From Spirosoma fluviale (lineage in GTDB: Bacteria > Bacteroidota > Bacteroidia > Cytophagales > Spirosomataceae), in the NCBI GenBank assembly GCA_945860325.1, contig CAMARL010000011.1:1-20791 (forward strand): DNA of 20,791 nucleotides, written 5' to 3'. The position numbers and the translations under genes were made by a program. Below, in pieces: positions 15,194 through 20,791 of the stretch (position 1 is its first letter; every line of letters starts with the position of its first letter). The notes beneath the pieces are model-generated. The model ran no database searches and was not told the origin of the DNA. It saw nothing but the letters and a program-made list of their open reading frames with translations.

Positions 15194-15657
15194 TTTAATA
15201 TGGATACTAAATCTGCTGGTGAATAATTAATTGATTTTAACACTTTATTGTCCGATTTTCGAAACACCTTCCAAACCCCATTTTCTTCTTTGATCTCAGC
15301 CTCCGTTCCATCTTTATCTTGGTAAAATTTAACGGTATATTCAGCTTCTTCTAAACTTTGGCATGCCTTGGACATATTGGAACGCTGCACTTCATTAAAT
15401 AAGTCTACAAACTTTTCGCCTAATCCAAATTCTAAGACTGCACCTGACAACACATATTGTAAATCACACAGGGCATCCGCAATTTCAACCAAGTCATTTG
15501 CCGCGATTGCTTCTTTTAATTCGTCTAATTCTTCGGCCAATAAACTTACCCTCAATCCACATCTTTCAGCGGAAGGAATAGTAGGTTCTGCTAATATAGG
15601 TGCTCCAAATGTCTGGTGAAATAAAGCTACTTGGTTTAATGAGTCTAATTTTTGCAT
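15190..15657 (-). CDS. MazG-like nucleoside triphosphate pyrophosphohydrolase family protein
   Basis: A 155-residue protein of the all-alpha NTP pyrophosphohydrolase superfamily (MazG / PRA-PH like), which splits NTPs or related substrates to monophosphate and pyrophosphate. The metal-binding pattern is visible: EELDE (E42, E43, E46) and EIADALCD (E58, D61 and D65), followed by FVDLFNEVQRSNMSKA, a conserved end of the catalytic core in this subgroup. The C-terminal ~45 residues (from YTVKFYQDKDGTEAEI) are a small extension typical of Bacteroidota members. The substrate is not predictable; candidates are damaged or non-canonical nucleotides, or phosphoribosyl-ATP-like compounds. It is the first gene of an operon with a two-component system (4-base overlap), transcribed away from the DnaA-box cluster. 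Confidence 0.86.
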   Translation of the reverse strand: MQKLDSLNQVALFHQTFGAPILAEPTIPSAERCGLRVSLLAEELDELKEAIAANDLVEIADALCDLQYVLSGAVLEFGLGEKFVDLFNEVQRSNMSKACQSLEEAEYTVKFYQDKDGTEAEIKEENGVWKVFRKSDNKVLKSINYSPADLVSILK

Positions 15658-15810
15658 AAAATAATTGTGTAGATGTTTTAAAATTAATCAATATTAAACC
15701 AAAGTCAAAAAATACCCCTAAGGCATAATTTACCTAAAACATAAGTATGGATCTACCAAATAAAGGCAATACATAAATGAAGTATGAGCCATTTGTCAAC
15801 ATAATACCTA

Positions 15811-15836
15811 CTTATCCACAATTTACTGTGGATAAG
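15811..15836. repeat. Inverted pair of exact DnaA boxes
   Basis: CTTATCCACA (15811-15820) and TGTGGATAAG (15827-15836) form perfect 10-base arms separated by ATTTAC. There is no T tract, so a terminator reading is unlikely; the pair fits two DnaA monomers facing each other. Confidence 0.85.
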
Positions 15837-15907
15837 TGAGGTAAAACTTGTGGATAAGATGTCATTTCCGACTTGTGGTTTATTCTTGAAATACAATTGT
15901 GCACAAA

Positions 15908-15927
15908 TGTGGATATCTTGTGGATAA
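15908..15927 (-). repeat. Tandem DnaA boxes one helical turn apart
   Basis: TGTGGATAT (15908-15916) and TGTGGATAA (15919-15927) are direct repeats with an 11-base period, so both lie on the same face of the helix. The second sits in the 12-mer CTTGTGGATAAG, repeated identically at 15847-15858, 70 bases away. Confidence 0.8.
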
Positions 15928-16011
15928 GTGAAACCAAATTGGTCGTAAAATCAATTCAAATTCTGATTATTAGAATTAACTATAAATTTTACTCTTGAAA
16001 TAAATAATTTT

Positions 16012-16524
16012 CTAATCAGAGGGTTTACTTTCTGTAAATGTGCCATCGGAATAAAATATAATGACACGCTCAATTTTCTTTTGATGAGACTTGACTGAAG
16101 TTGGTGTTAGTTCCGAAACGGAATCATTACTAGTTGGCAATGAACCTAAATTAACCTCCTTAGTCGATCGCCTGAGATTTGATCGTACAATAGTAGACTC
16201 CGGTAAATTATTTTTAATGGATTCTGAGGCGGTATCATTTGGAGCATCAAATAAATTAGTCAATGGTAAAATTTCTTGACCCGAGGGAGTGGTGGGTAAT
16301 TTAGCGGCCGAAACTAATAAAGTACGATCTTCAAATAATAAGTCTTCCGCACTAACCTCTGGGAAAGCTGTCAATATTTTTTGTACAACGTCTAAGCTTG
16401 GTTTATTTCTACCTGATAATATATGCGATATACTACTCCGAGGAATTCCTAATACATCCGCAAACTGAGAAGAACTCATTTGCTTTTTTTTAATTAACAA
16501 TTCGATTTTATCGCTTAGATTCAT
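16012..16524 (-). CDS. XRE-family (Cro/CI-type) transcriptional regulator
   Basis: A 170-residue protein. Residues 1-~60 are a helix-turn-helix domain of the Cro/CI type (MNLSDKIELLIKKKQMSSSQFADVLGIPRSSISHILSGRNKPSLDVVQKIL), with the recognition helix around IPRSSISHILSG. Residues ~70-145 are polar, rich in Ser, Thr, Asn and Pro, and look disordered. The last ~20 residues (KKIERVIIFYSDGTFTESKP) form a hydrophobic strand-like motif of the sort seen at the end of similar Bacteroidota regulators. No toxin partner is adjacent, so this is not an obvious antitoxin. The gene lies between the DnaA-box region and a cvfB-like gene. A perfect inverted repeat at its own predicted promoter (16531-16560) suggests autoregulation. 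Confidence 0.88.
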   Translation of the reverse strand: MNLSDKIELLIKKKQMSSSQFADVLGIPRSSISHILSGRNKPSLDVVQKILTAFPEVSAEDLLFEDRTLLVSAAKLPTTPSGQEILPLTNLFDAPNDTASESIKNNLPESTIVRSNLRRSTKEVNLGSLPTSNDSVSELTPTSVKSHQKKIERVIIFYSDGTFTESKPSD

Positions 16525-16530
16525 GAGATA

Positions 16531-16560
16531 TACTTTTGTAATTGACAGGTAACAAAAGTA
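16531..16560. promoter_or_regulatory. Inverted repeat overlapping the XRE promoter: candidate autoregulatory operator
   Basis: TACTTTTGT (16531-16539) and ACAAAAGTA (16552-16560) are perfect 9-base arms with a 12-base spacer, starting 7 bases before the XRE start codon. The right arm read on the minus strand, TACTTTTG, is itself an exact TAnnTTTG -7 element. A TTTG -33 equivalent lies 23 bases further up (16584-16587), so transcription would start inside the spacer. A dimeric repressor bound here would block that promoter. Confidence 0.6.
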
Positions 16561-16606
16561 AATTATAAGTCAATAAAATGCAACAAAAAATCAAGATATA
16601 TTTTGT

Positions 16607-17449
16607 TTACAAAAGTGATATGCAATCGTGGTGAATTGTAATTTGTTTACTTTTGTATAATCCGCCAACAGCCTTCTTGAAATCTTTTTTAGACATACCT
16701 AATTGATCGTAAATTAGTTCGGCTGGGCTTTTGTCATGTAGCATAAGCACTCCATTGTTTTCTTTTAATGCTTCTAAAAGACGAGTGATTTGATTGTCAA
16801 CTCGTACATGACCCATAGGTTCTAATCTTAAATCCAATTTACTGTCGGGCCTGATGTTAGATATGTAAACAGAGGTCAATTCGCCCATGTTTAATTTTGT
16901 AAACACTTGATTTTTGAACAGCAAACCAATTACACAATTGTTAACTAAACATTTGATACCTAGATCTGTGTACTCAAATGGAATCACTTCTATTTTGTCG
17001 CCAATTGTAAACATGCTTTCTGCGTCAACGATTGGTAGAAATTTTTCCACACGAGCAGAAGCTACAATGCGATCCGTTTGTGCATCAAGGTAAATGTAGA
17101 CTAAATAGGATCGGCCAACGGTCATTTTCTGAAATTGCTGGCTAAAAGGCACAAATAAGTGTTTAGCTAATCCCCATTCTAAAAAAACGCCTAAAGGAGT
17201 GACTGAATGCACTTCTAAATAAGCAAATTGGTTGATTGTCGCAAATGGCTTTAGCGTAGTAGCAATGATCCGATCCTCAGAATCTCGATAGATAAATACC
17301 TCTAAAATATCATCTATTTGGTATGTTTCGGGTACATACTGCAGCGGAAGCAGTATTTCGTCTTCGTAACCATCCAGGTAAAGCCCGAAAGGAACTTCTT
17401 TAATTATACGCAGGCGATTGTATTCGCCAATTTTCAATTCATTTTCCAT
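16607..17449 (-). CDS. CvfB-like S1-domain RNA-binding protein
   Basis: A 280-residue protein of the CvfB/YitL family, built of S1-like OB-fold domains followed by a winged helix. The first OB-like domain spans ~1-65 (IGEYNRLRIIKEVPFGLYLDGYEDEILLPLQYVP), the second ~70-140 (LEVHSVTPLGVFLEWGLAKHLFVPFSQQ) and a third ~145-210. The C-terminus (~225-280: NGVLMLHDKSPAELIYDQLGMSKKDFKKAVGGLYKSKQITI) is the winged-helix part. In Gram-positive relatives the family binds RNA and affects virulence factor expression; the role here is unknown. The ATG follows directly on the T tract of a terminator hairpin that belongs to dapD, leaving no space for a conventional leader. Confidence 0.87.
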   Translation of the reverse strand: MENELKIGEYNRLRIIKEVPFGLYLDGYEDEILLPLQYVPETYQIDDILEVFIYRDSEDRIIATTLKPFATINQFAYLEVHSVTPLGVFLEWGLAKHLFVPFSQQFQKMTVGRSYLVYIYLDAQTDRIVASARVEKFLPIVDAESMFTIGDKIEVIPFEYTDLGIKCLVNNCVIGLLFKNQVFTKLNMGELTSVYISNIRPDSKLDLRLEPMGHVRVDNQITRLLEALKENNGVLMLHDKSPAELIYDQLGMSKKDFKKAVGGLYKSKQITIHHDCISLL

Positions 17450-17476
17450 AAAAAAACCCGGCTTATAAGACCGGGT
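17450..17476 (-). terminator. Intrinsic terminator after dapD, adjoining the cvfB-like start codon
   Basis: Read on the minus strand, a 6-bp GC-rich stem ACCCGG/CCGGGT with a 9-base loop is followed by seven T residues, the last one directly before the ATG at 17449. It lies 24 bases after the dapD stop. The inner CTTATAAG could lengthen the stem with one bulge. Confidence 0.82.
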
Positions 17477-17500
17477 GTAAAGGTAATCATTGATTTTGGA

Positions 17501-18319
17501 TTAGACTACGACATTGTTTTCACGCAATGCTTGATTCAAAGATGTTTTCAAATCTGTACTTTCTTTTCTTTTGCCTATAATTAATGCGCAAGGAACCCCG
17601 TATGTACCCGATGGGAATGTTTTTTGAATACTACCTGGAATAACCACTGAGTTTTCAGGTACAAATCCAATGTACTCAATGGGTTCCGGACCGGAAACAT
17701 CGATGATTTTTGATGAGCCCGTAATGGTTACCCCAGCACCTAAAACTGCTTTTTTACCTATATGCGCTCCTTCAACTACAATGCAACGAGATCCAATAAA
17801 TGCACCATCTTCAATAATAACAGGGGATGCTTGAGGCGGTTCTAAAACACCACCTATTCCTACACCACCACTTAAATGAACATTTTTACCTATTTGAGCA
17901 CAACTTCCAACGGTTGCCCAAGTATCCACCATGGTTCCTTCGTCCACAAATGCACCAATATTGACATATGATGGCATCAAAATAGTGCCTTTAGCTAAAT
18001 ATGCGCCATAACGAGCGACAGCTGGAGGAACAATTCTAACACCTAATTCCTTATAGTTCGACTTTAAACGCATTTTATCATGGTATTCAAATATGCCAAC
18101 TTCACTTACTTCCATCTGCCGAATAGGGAAATACATGACAATTGCCTTTTTTACCCATTCATTTACTTGCCAAGTTCCATCTTCCTTAGGTGCAGCAGTT
18201 CTAAGCTGACCCTTATCCACCAACTCCACCACTTCTTCAATGGCTTTAACCGTTTCAGCGCTTTTTCTCAACTCAGGATTGTCCCAAGCTTCTAAAATAA
18301 TTTTTTCTAACGTATTCAT
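17501..18319 (-). CDS. dapD: 2,3,4,5-tetrahydropyridine-2,6-dicarboxylate N-succinyltransferase
   Basis: Succinylates tetrahydrodipicolinate in the succinylase branch of diaminopimelate and lysine synthesis, feeding peptidoglycan. The protein of 272 residues has the usual length. The C-terminal two thirds is a left-handed beta-helix of hexapeptide repeats, visible in GAYLAKGTILMPSYVNIGAFVDEGTMVDTWATVGSCAQIGKNVHLSGGVGIGGVLEPPQASPVIIEDGAFIGSRCIVVEGAHIGKKAVLGAGV. The N-terminus (~1-90) matches the DapD alpha-helical domain, including VNEWVKKAIVMYF. An in-frame ATG 15 bases further upstream (18334) adds only MHKIY; I chose 18319 because MNTLEKIILEAW resembles other DapD starts. It is followed by a terminator. 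Confidence 0.93.
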   Translation of the reverse strand: MNTLEKIILEAWDNPELRKSAETVKAIEEVVELVDKGQLRTAAPKEDGTWQVNEWVKKAIVMYFPIRQMEVSEVGIFEYHDKMRLKSNYKELGVRIVPPAVARYGAYLAKGTILMPSYVNIGAFVDEGTMVDTWATVGSCAQIGKNVHLSGGVGIGGVLEPPQASPVIIEDGAFIGSRCIVVEGAHIGKKAVLGAGVTITGSSKIIDVSGPEPIEYIGFVPENSVVIPGSIQKTFPSGTYGVPCALIIGKRKESTDLKTSLNQALRENNVVV

Positions 18320-18551
18320 ATAAATCTTATGCAATTATTGAAAGACAAAGAACGTGTAAAATGATGAAATTCTCAATGGATTCAGAAAATAAAAGATCGC
18401 TCAAAAAGCCTTTGTGTTGATTTTGATGCCAAAATCAAGATTGAATTTAGCTTAAACTTTAATGTACCAACTAATTGATTTTCAATAACTTATGTAAACA
18501 AACGAAATATAATTCTGTGATTAAGGAGCCTTGAATTTAGCTAAATTGACA

Positions 18552-18568
18552 AGTGACATTCTGTCACT
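18552..18568. repeat. Perfect inverted repeat, possible operator
   Basis: AGTGACA-TTC-TGTCACT has 7-base arms and a 3-base centre. It is followed by CCCCTACCCC rather than a T tract, so it is not a terminator. It stands out in the AT-rich non-coding DNA between dapD and gap and could bind a dimeric regulator or fold as an RNA hairpin. Confidence 0.45.
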
Positions 18569-18761
18569 CCCCTACCCCATCTGATGATTGAAGTATTTTG
18601 TTATACAAATATAGCAAAATTGTTTGAATAAAAAACGTATCCATGATTTATTTTCTATAAATACATTAATTAGCATTTTAGATAAATAATAATAATACGA
18701 TTTACATTTGTAAGAATCTTATTTTAAAACGTTTAAATAGCCATAATTGCATTTTAAAAAC

Positions 18762-18792
18762 TTGTAATAGTTATATTTATTTTATAATTTTG
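18762..18792 (+). promoter_or_regulatory. Predicted promoter of gap
   Basis: TTG at 18762-18764, a 20-base spacer and TAATTTTG at 18785-18792 match the Bacteroidota TTG-N(17-23)-TAnnTTTG pattern. Transcription would start near 18799, giving a ~25-nt leader before the gap ATG. Confidence 0.55.
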
Positions 18793-18824
18793 ATTTTTAA
18801 TAATGAAATCAAATTATTTATTCA

Positions 18825-19817
18825 ATGAAAAAAATTAAAGTAGCTATTAATGGTTTTGGTCGCATAGGTCGGCTTACTTTTCGCAGATTGCTTGAAAAGG
18901 AAAATGTGGAGATTGTTGCTATCAATGATTTAACTGATAATGCAACTTTAGCGCATTTACTGAAATACGATTCAGTTCATGGTCGTTTCAATGGTACTGT
19001 TAGTTCTGATGCGGATAGCATTACTGTTAATGGGAAAGCTATTAAGTCTTTTGCAGAGCGTGATCCCAAATTATTACCTTGGGCTTCTTTAGGTGTAGAT
19101 GTGGTTTTAGAATCTACAGGTAGGTTTATTGATCAAGATGGTGCTGGTCAGCATTTAACTGCTGGTGCGCGTAAAGTGATTATCTCTGCTCCTGCTAAAG
19201 GTGATATTCCTACTGTTGTTTTAGGTGTGAATGATGAAACCTTAACAGATGAGATGACAATAATTTCAAATGCTTCATGTACGACCAACTGTTTAGCCCC
19301 GATGGCTAAGGTTTTAGATGATACTTTTGGCATTGAAAAAGGATTCATGACCACTGTTCATGCTTACACAGCTGATCAGAATTTGCAAGATGCTCCTCAC
19401 TCAGATTTACGCCGTTCTCGCGCAGCTGCTTATTCCATTATACCTACTTCGACCGGAGCTGCTAAGGCTGTGGGTTTAGTTTTACCTCATTTAAAAGGCA
19501 AATTAGATGGTAATGCGATGCGTGTACCTACTCCAGATGGTTCAGTTACAGATTTTACTGCTTTATTAAAGCGTGATGCGACTGTTGCTGAAATTAATGC
19601 GGCTTTAAAAGCGGCAGCGGATGGCCCAATGAAAGGTATATTAGAATATACGACGGATGAGATTGTTTCAATCGATATTATTGGAAATCCACATTCTTGT
19701 ATTTTGGATTCTAATCTTACAACTGCTATGGGTAATTTAGTTAAAGTTGTTGGTTGGTATGATAATGAATTTGGATATTCTTCTCGCGCTGCAGATTTAA
19801 TTGCTCGTGTAGGGTAA
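18825..19817 (+). CDS. gap: Type I glyceraldehyde-3-phosphate dehydrogenase
   Basis: Oxidises glyceraldehyde-3-phosphate to 1,3-bisphosphoglycerate with NAD+ in glycolysis; a cytoplasmic homotetramer by family. The 330-residue protein shows the Rossmann NGFGRIGRLTFR (9-20), AINDLTD with the NAD-selecting D35, the catalytic SNASCTTNCLAP (Cys152) and TTVHAYTADQ (His179). The C-terminal WYDNEFGYSSRAADLI also matches. Asp35 suggests NAD rather than NADP use. It has its own promoter and its own terminator, so it is probably a single-gene unit. Codon use is rich in U-ending codons. Confidence 0.97.
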   Translation: MKKIKVAINGFGRIGRLTFRRLLEKENVEIVAINDLTDNATLAHLLKYDSVHGRFNGTVSSDADSITVNGKAIKSFAERDPKLLPWASLGVDVVLESTGRFIDQDGAGQHLTAGARKVIISAPAKGDIPTVVLGVNDETLTDEMTIISNASCTTNCLAPMAKVLDDTFGIEKGFMTTVHAYTADQNLQDAPHSDLRRSRAAAYSIIPTSTGAAKAVGLVLPHLKGKLDGNAMRVPTPDGSVTDFTALLKRDATVAEINAALKAAADGPMKGILEYTTDEIVSIDIIGNPHSCILDSNLTTAMGNLVKVVGWYDNEFGYSSRAADLIARVG

Positions 19818-19840
19818 GAAATCAAATAATGATATAATTG

Positions 19841-19870
19841 AGAGGCCTAAGAAATTAGGCCTCTTTTTTA
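19841..19870 (+). terminator. Intrinsic terminator of gap, overlapping the end of trmB
   Basis: A 10-bp stem AGAGGCCTAA/TTAGGCCTCT (19841-19850 and 19855-19864) closes on a GAAA tetraloop and is followed by a T run. The right arm includes the trmB stop codon and its last codons, so the convergent genes share this structure. The minus-strand side lacks a good T tract. Confidence 0.92.
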
Positions 19871-20520
19871 TTTATAGCTCGTAGGTAATTGATCGGAAAT
19901 CCCTTTTCGTAGAAAATTTTCTCAAACCTTGTTTTGATTCCAAAATGATCCTTATTCCATGTTGATTCATATAAGTCATTTGTGCTAGCGGTGATTTCAA
20001 ATTTATTCGCTGGTAAACTATCCATGGAATAATCAAAAAATGGAGCGGAATCTGTTTTGAGATGGAGAATTCCATTAGGCTTTAATACCTTCTTATATTT
20101 GTTTAAAAAATTGGGATGCGTTAATCTTTTTTTCTCGTCTCGATCTTTGCCTCTAGGATCTGGGAAAGTAAGCCAAATTTCATCTACTTCATTTTCTTCA
20201 AAAAAATCATCGATGAATTGCATCATGATTCTTAAATATGCCACATTATGAAGGTTCTCACGTTGGGCTACCACCCCGGCTGCTGCTAGACGATCCCCCT
20301 TGATGTCAACACCAATAAAATTCTTATCAGTAAATATTTTAGCTAATCCATTGGTATATTCACCTCTTCCACAACCTAATTCCAATACAATGGAATTTTC
20401 ATTTAAAAATTGCTTCGAATTCCATTGTCCTTTTTGTTGGCCAAAATGAGGTTTTGTATGCTGAATGACATTATTTAATGTCTCTGCCCACTCATATTTT
20501 ATATGCTTATTTCTACCCAC
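19855..20520 (-). CDS. trmB: tRNA (guanine-46-N7)-methyltransferase (GTG start)
   Basis: Methylates N7 of G46 in the variable loop of tRNA with S-adenosylmethionine. The 221-residue Rossmann methyltransferase shows the SAM-binding VLELGCGRGEYTNGLAKIF (46-64) and IGVDIKGDRL. The TrmB signature EIWLTFPDPRGKDRDEKKRLTHPNFL follows, then LHLKTDS. The start is GTG at 20520-20518, whose G is also the last base of the folC TAG stop (TAGTG), so the two genes are translationally coupled. The resulting N-terminus MGRNKHIKYEWAETLNN fits TrmB proteins, which supports this start. The stop codon lies inside the gap terminator stem. Confidence 0.95.
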   Translation of the reverse strand: MGRNKHIKYEWAETLNNVIQHTKPHFGQQKGQWNSKQFLNENSIVLELGCGRGEYTNGLAKIFTDKNFIGVDIKGDRLAAAGVVAQRENLHNVAYLRIMMQFIDDFFEENEVDEIWLTFPDPRGKDRDEKKRLTHPNFLNKYKKVLKPNGILHLKTDSAPFFDYSMDSLPANKFEITASTNDLYESTWNKDHFGIKTRFEKIFYEKGFPINYLRAINKKEA

Positions 20521-20791
20521 TAAATTATTTCGTCAATTTCTGCGATTAAATAGGTACTTCCTGTAATCAAAATTAAATCATCTTGATTCATTTTATTTTT
20601 GGCAAATCCTATGGCTTCATTCACGTCCTCGATAACTGTTCCCATTAATCCATTTTTTTGAGCAATTGATAATAAATTGGAAGCTTTTAGCGATCTAGGA
20701 TTATGTGATTCACAAAAGATATAATGTGCATCTTGGGGCAATATTTGTAAAACTAAATCTAGGTCTTTATCGGCCACCATGCCTAATATGA
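20520..20791 (-). CDS. folC: Folylpolyglutamate/dihydrofolate synthase, C-terminal part only
   Basis: The C-terminal Mur-ligase-type domain of FolC, which adds glutamate to dihydropteroate or tetrahydrofolate in the cytoplasm. About 89 residues are visible before the gene runs off the window. They include ILGMVADKDLDLVLQILP (the first residues lie upstream of an internal ATG at 20780, so that ATG is not the start), CESHNPRSLKASNL, and the terminal DDLILITGSTYLIAEI. Both the GMxxDKD block and the GSTYLIAE block are typical FolC C-terminal motifs. It is cotranscribed with trmB, with a 1-base overlap between its stop and the trmB GTG. Confidence 0.85.
   Translation of the reverse strand, partial: ILGMVADKDLDLVLQILPQDAHYIFCESHNPRSLKASNLLSIAQKNGLMGTVIEDVNEAIGFAKNKMNQDDLILITGSTYLIAEIDEII

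Larger units (their letters stand above)
15658..16011. other. Candidate oriC: non-coding region with DnaA-box cluster
   Basis: A 354-base gene-free region. Four exact copies of the DnaA box TTATCCACA are present: forward at 15812-15820 and reverse at 15827-15835, 15849-15857 and 15919-15927. A single-mismatch reverse copy, TGTGGATAT, lies at 15908-15916. Weaker versions occur at 15874-15882 (TGTGGTTTA) and within the palindrome TTGTGCACAA at 15897-15906. The segment next to the XRE gene is very AT-rich (9 G or C in the 60 bases 15951-16010) and could be a DNA-unwinding element. This arrangement is what a bacterial origin looks like. It could instead be a DnaA titration or regulatory site. Promoters for the MazG-like operon must also lie here, but no exact -7 element was found. 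Confidence 0.65.
18320..18824. other. Long non-coding region between dapD and gap
   Basis: About 500 bases between divergent genes with no convincing ORF. It contains the gap promoter (separate entry), an exact -7-like TACATTTG on the plus strand (18703-18710), a minus-strand -7-like element (TATATTTG, 18606-18613, about 290 bases before dapD) and a perfect 7-bp inverted repeat at 18552-18568. The last 200 bases are very AT-rich. No known riboswitch was recognised. Confidence 0.6.

Noticed and set aside
15811..15836. Inverted repeat read as a terminator of the MazG-like or XRE transcript
   Set aside because: There is no T tract on either side and both arms are exact DnaA boxes.
15777..15839. 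Short plus-strand ORF of 20 codons starting MKYEPFVN
   Set aside because: It overlaps two exact DnaA boxes, has no promoter or homologue signature and is of chance length in AT-rich DNA.
16012..17449. XRE gene as antitoxin of a toxin-antitoxin pair
   Set aside because: The neighbour is a 280-residue S1-domain protein separated by 82 bases, not a small toxin, and the other side is non-coding.
18803..18838. Short ORF (11 codons) overlapping the gap start in another frame
   Set aside because: It could be a leader peptide, but it has no regulatory codons or structure and such short ORFs are expected by chance.
19487..19825. Minus-strand ORF of 112 codons inside gap
   Set aside because: It is an antisense shadow of the conserved catalytic domain of gap.

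Overview
This 20.8 kb window is low-GC chromosomal DNA from a member of the Bacteroidota, perhaps Cytophagales (the order is a guess). The evidence is a type IX secretion sorting tail on a secreted phosphatase, several upstream sequences matching the Bacteroidota sigma-A promoter (TTG/TTTG then TAnnTTTG), few visible Shine-Dalgarno sites, and typical Bacteroidota forms of GyrA, TrmB and FolC. No mobile elements, CRISPR arrays, rRNA or tRNA genes were seen.

Layout. 1-1895 (minus): nucleotide-sugar genes galE then rfbB, with rfbB cut by the left edge. 2047-3497: a SirB1/transglutaminase-like protein (plus) converging on a phosphopantetheinyl transferase (minus); their stop codons share the bases CTAG. 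3576-6746 (plus): a seven-bladed WD40 protein with a TTG start, a DivIVA-domain coiled-coil protein with a lysine-rich tail, folB, and a LacI-type regulator. 6733-8481 (minus): a secreted purple-acid-phosphatase-like enzyme. 8686-12804 (plus): gyrA, a strong terminator, an exported TPR protein and a second terminator. 13139-15657 (minus): a tightly packed operon of MazG-like pyrophosphohydrolase, OmpR-type response regulator and sensor kinase. 15658-16011: a non-coding region holding a dense cluster of DnaA boxes. 16012-18319 (minus): XRE regulator, CvfB-like S1 protein and dapD. 18320-18824: a long non-coding region ending in the gap promoter. 18825-19817 (plus): gap. 19855-20791 (minus): trmB coupled to the 3' end of folC, which runs off the right edge.

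The most notable feature is at 15811-15928. It has four exact copies of the DnaA box TTATCCACA (one forward, three reverse) plus one single-mismatch copy, in a gene-free stretch beside a very AT-rich segment. This is a good candidate for the chromosomal origin or another DnaA-controlled site. Hand counts of local G/C skew do not support an origin, so the assignment is open. A second feature is a perfect 9-bp inverted repeat (16531-16560) overlapping the predicted -7 element of the XRE gene, which looks like an autoregulatory operator.

Most genes are housekeeping: cell-envelope sugars, folate, DNA topology, lysine/peptidoglycan precursors, glycolysis and tRNA modification. The less explained parts are the DnaA-box region with its flanking regulators, the WD40-DivIVA pair, and two genes whose start codons lie at or just beyond a terminator-like hairpin.
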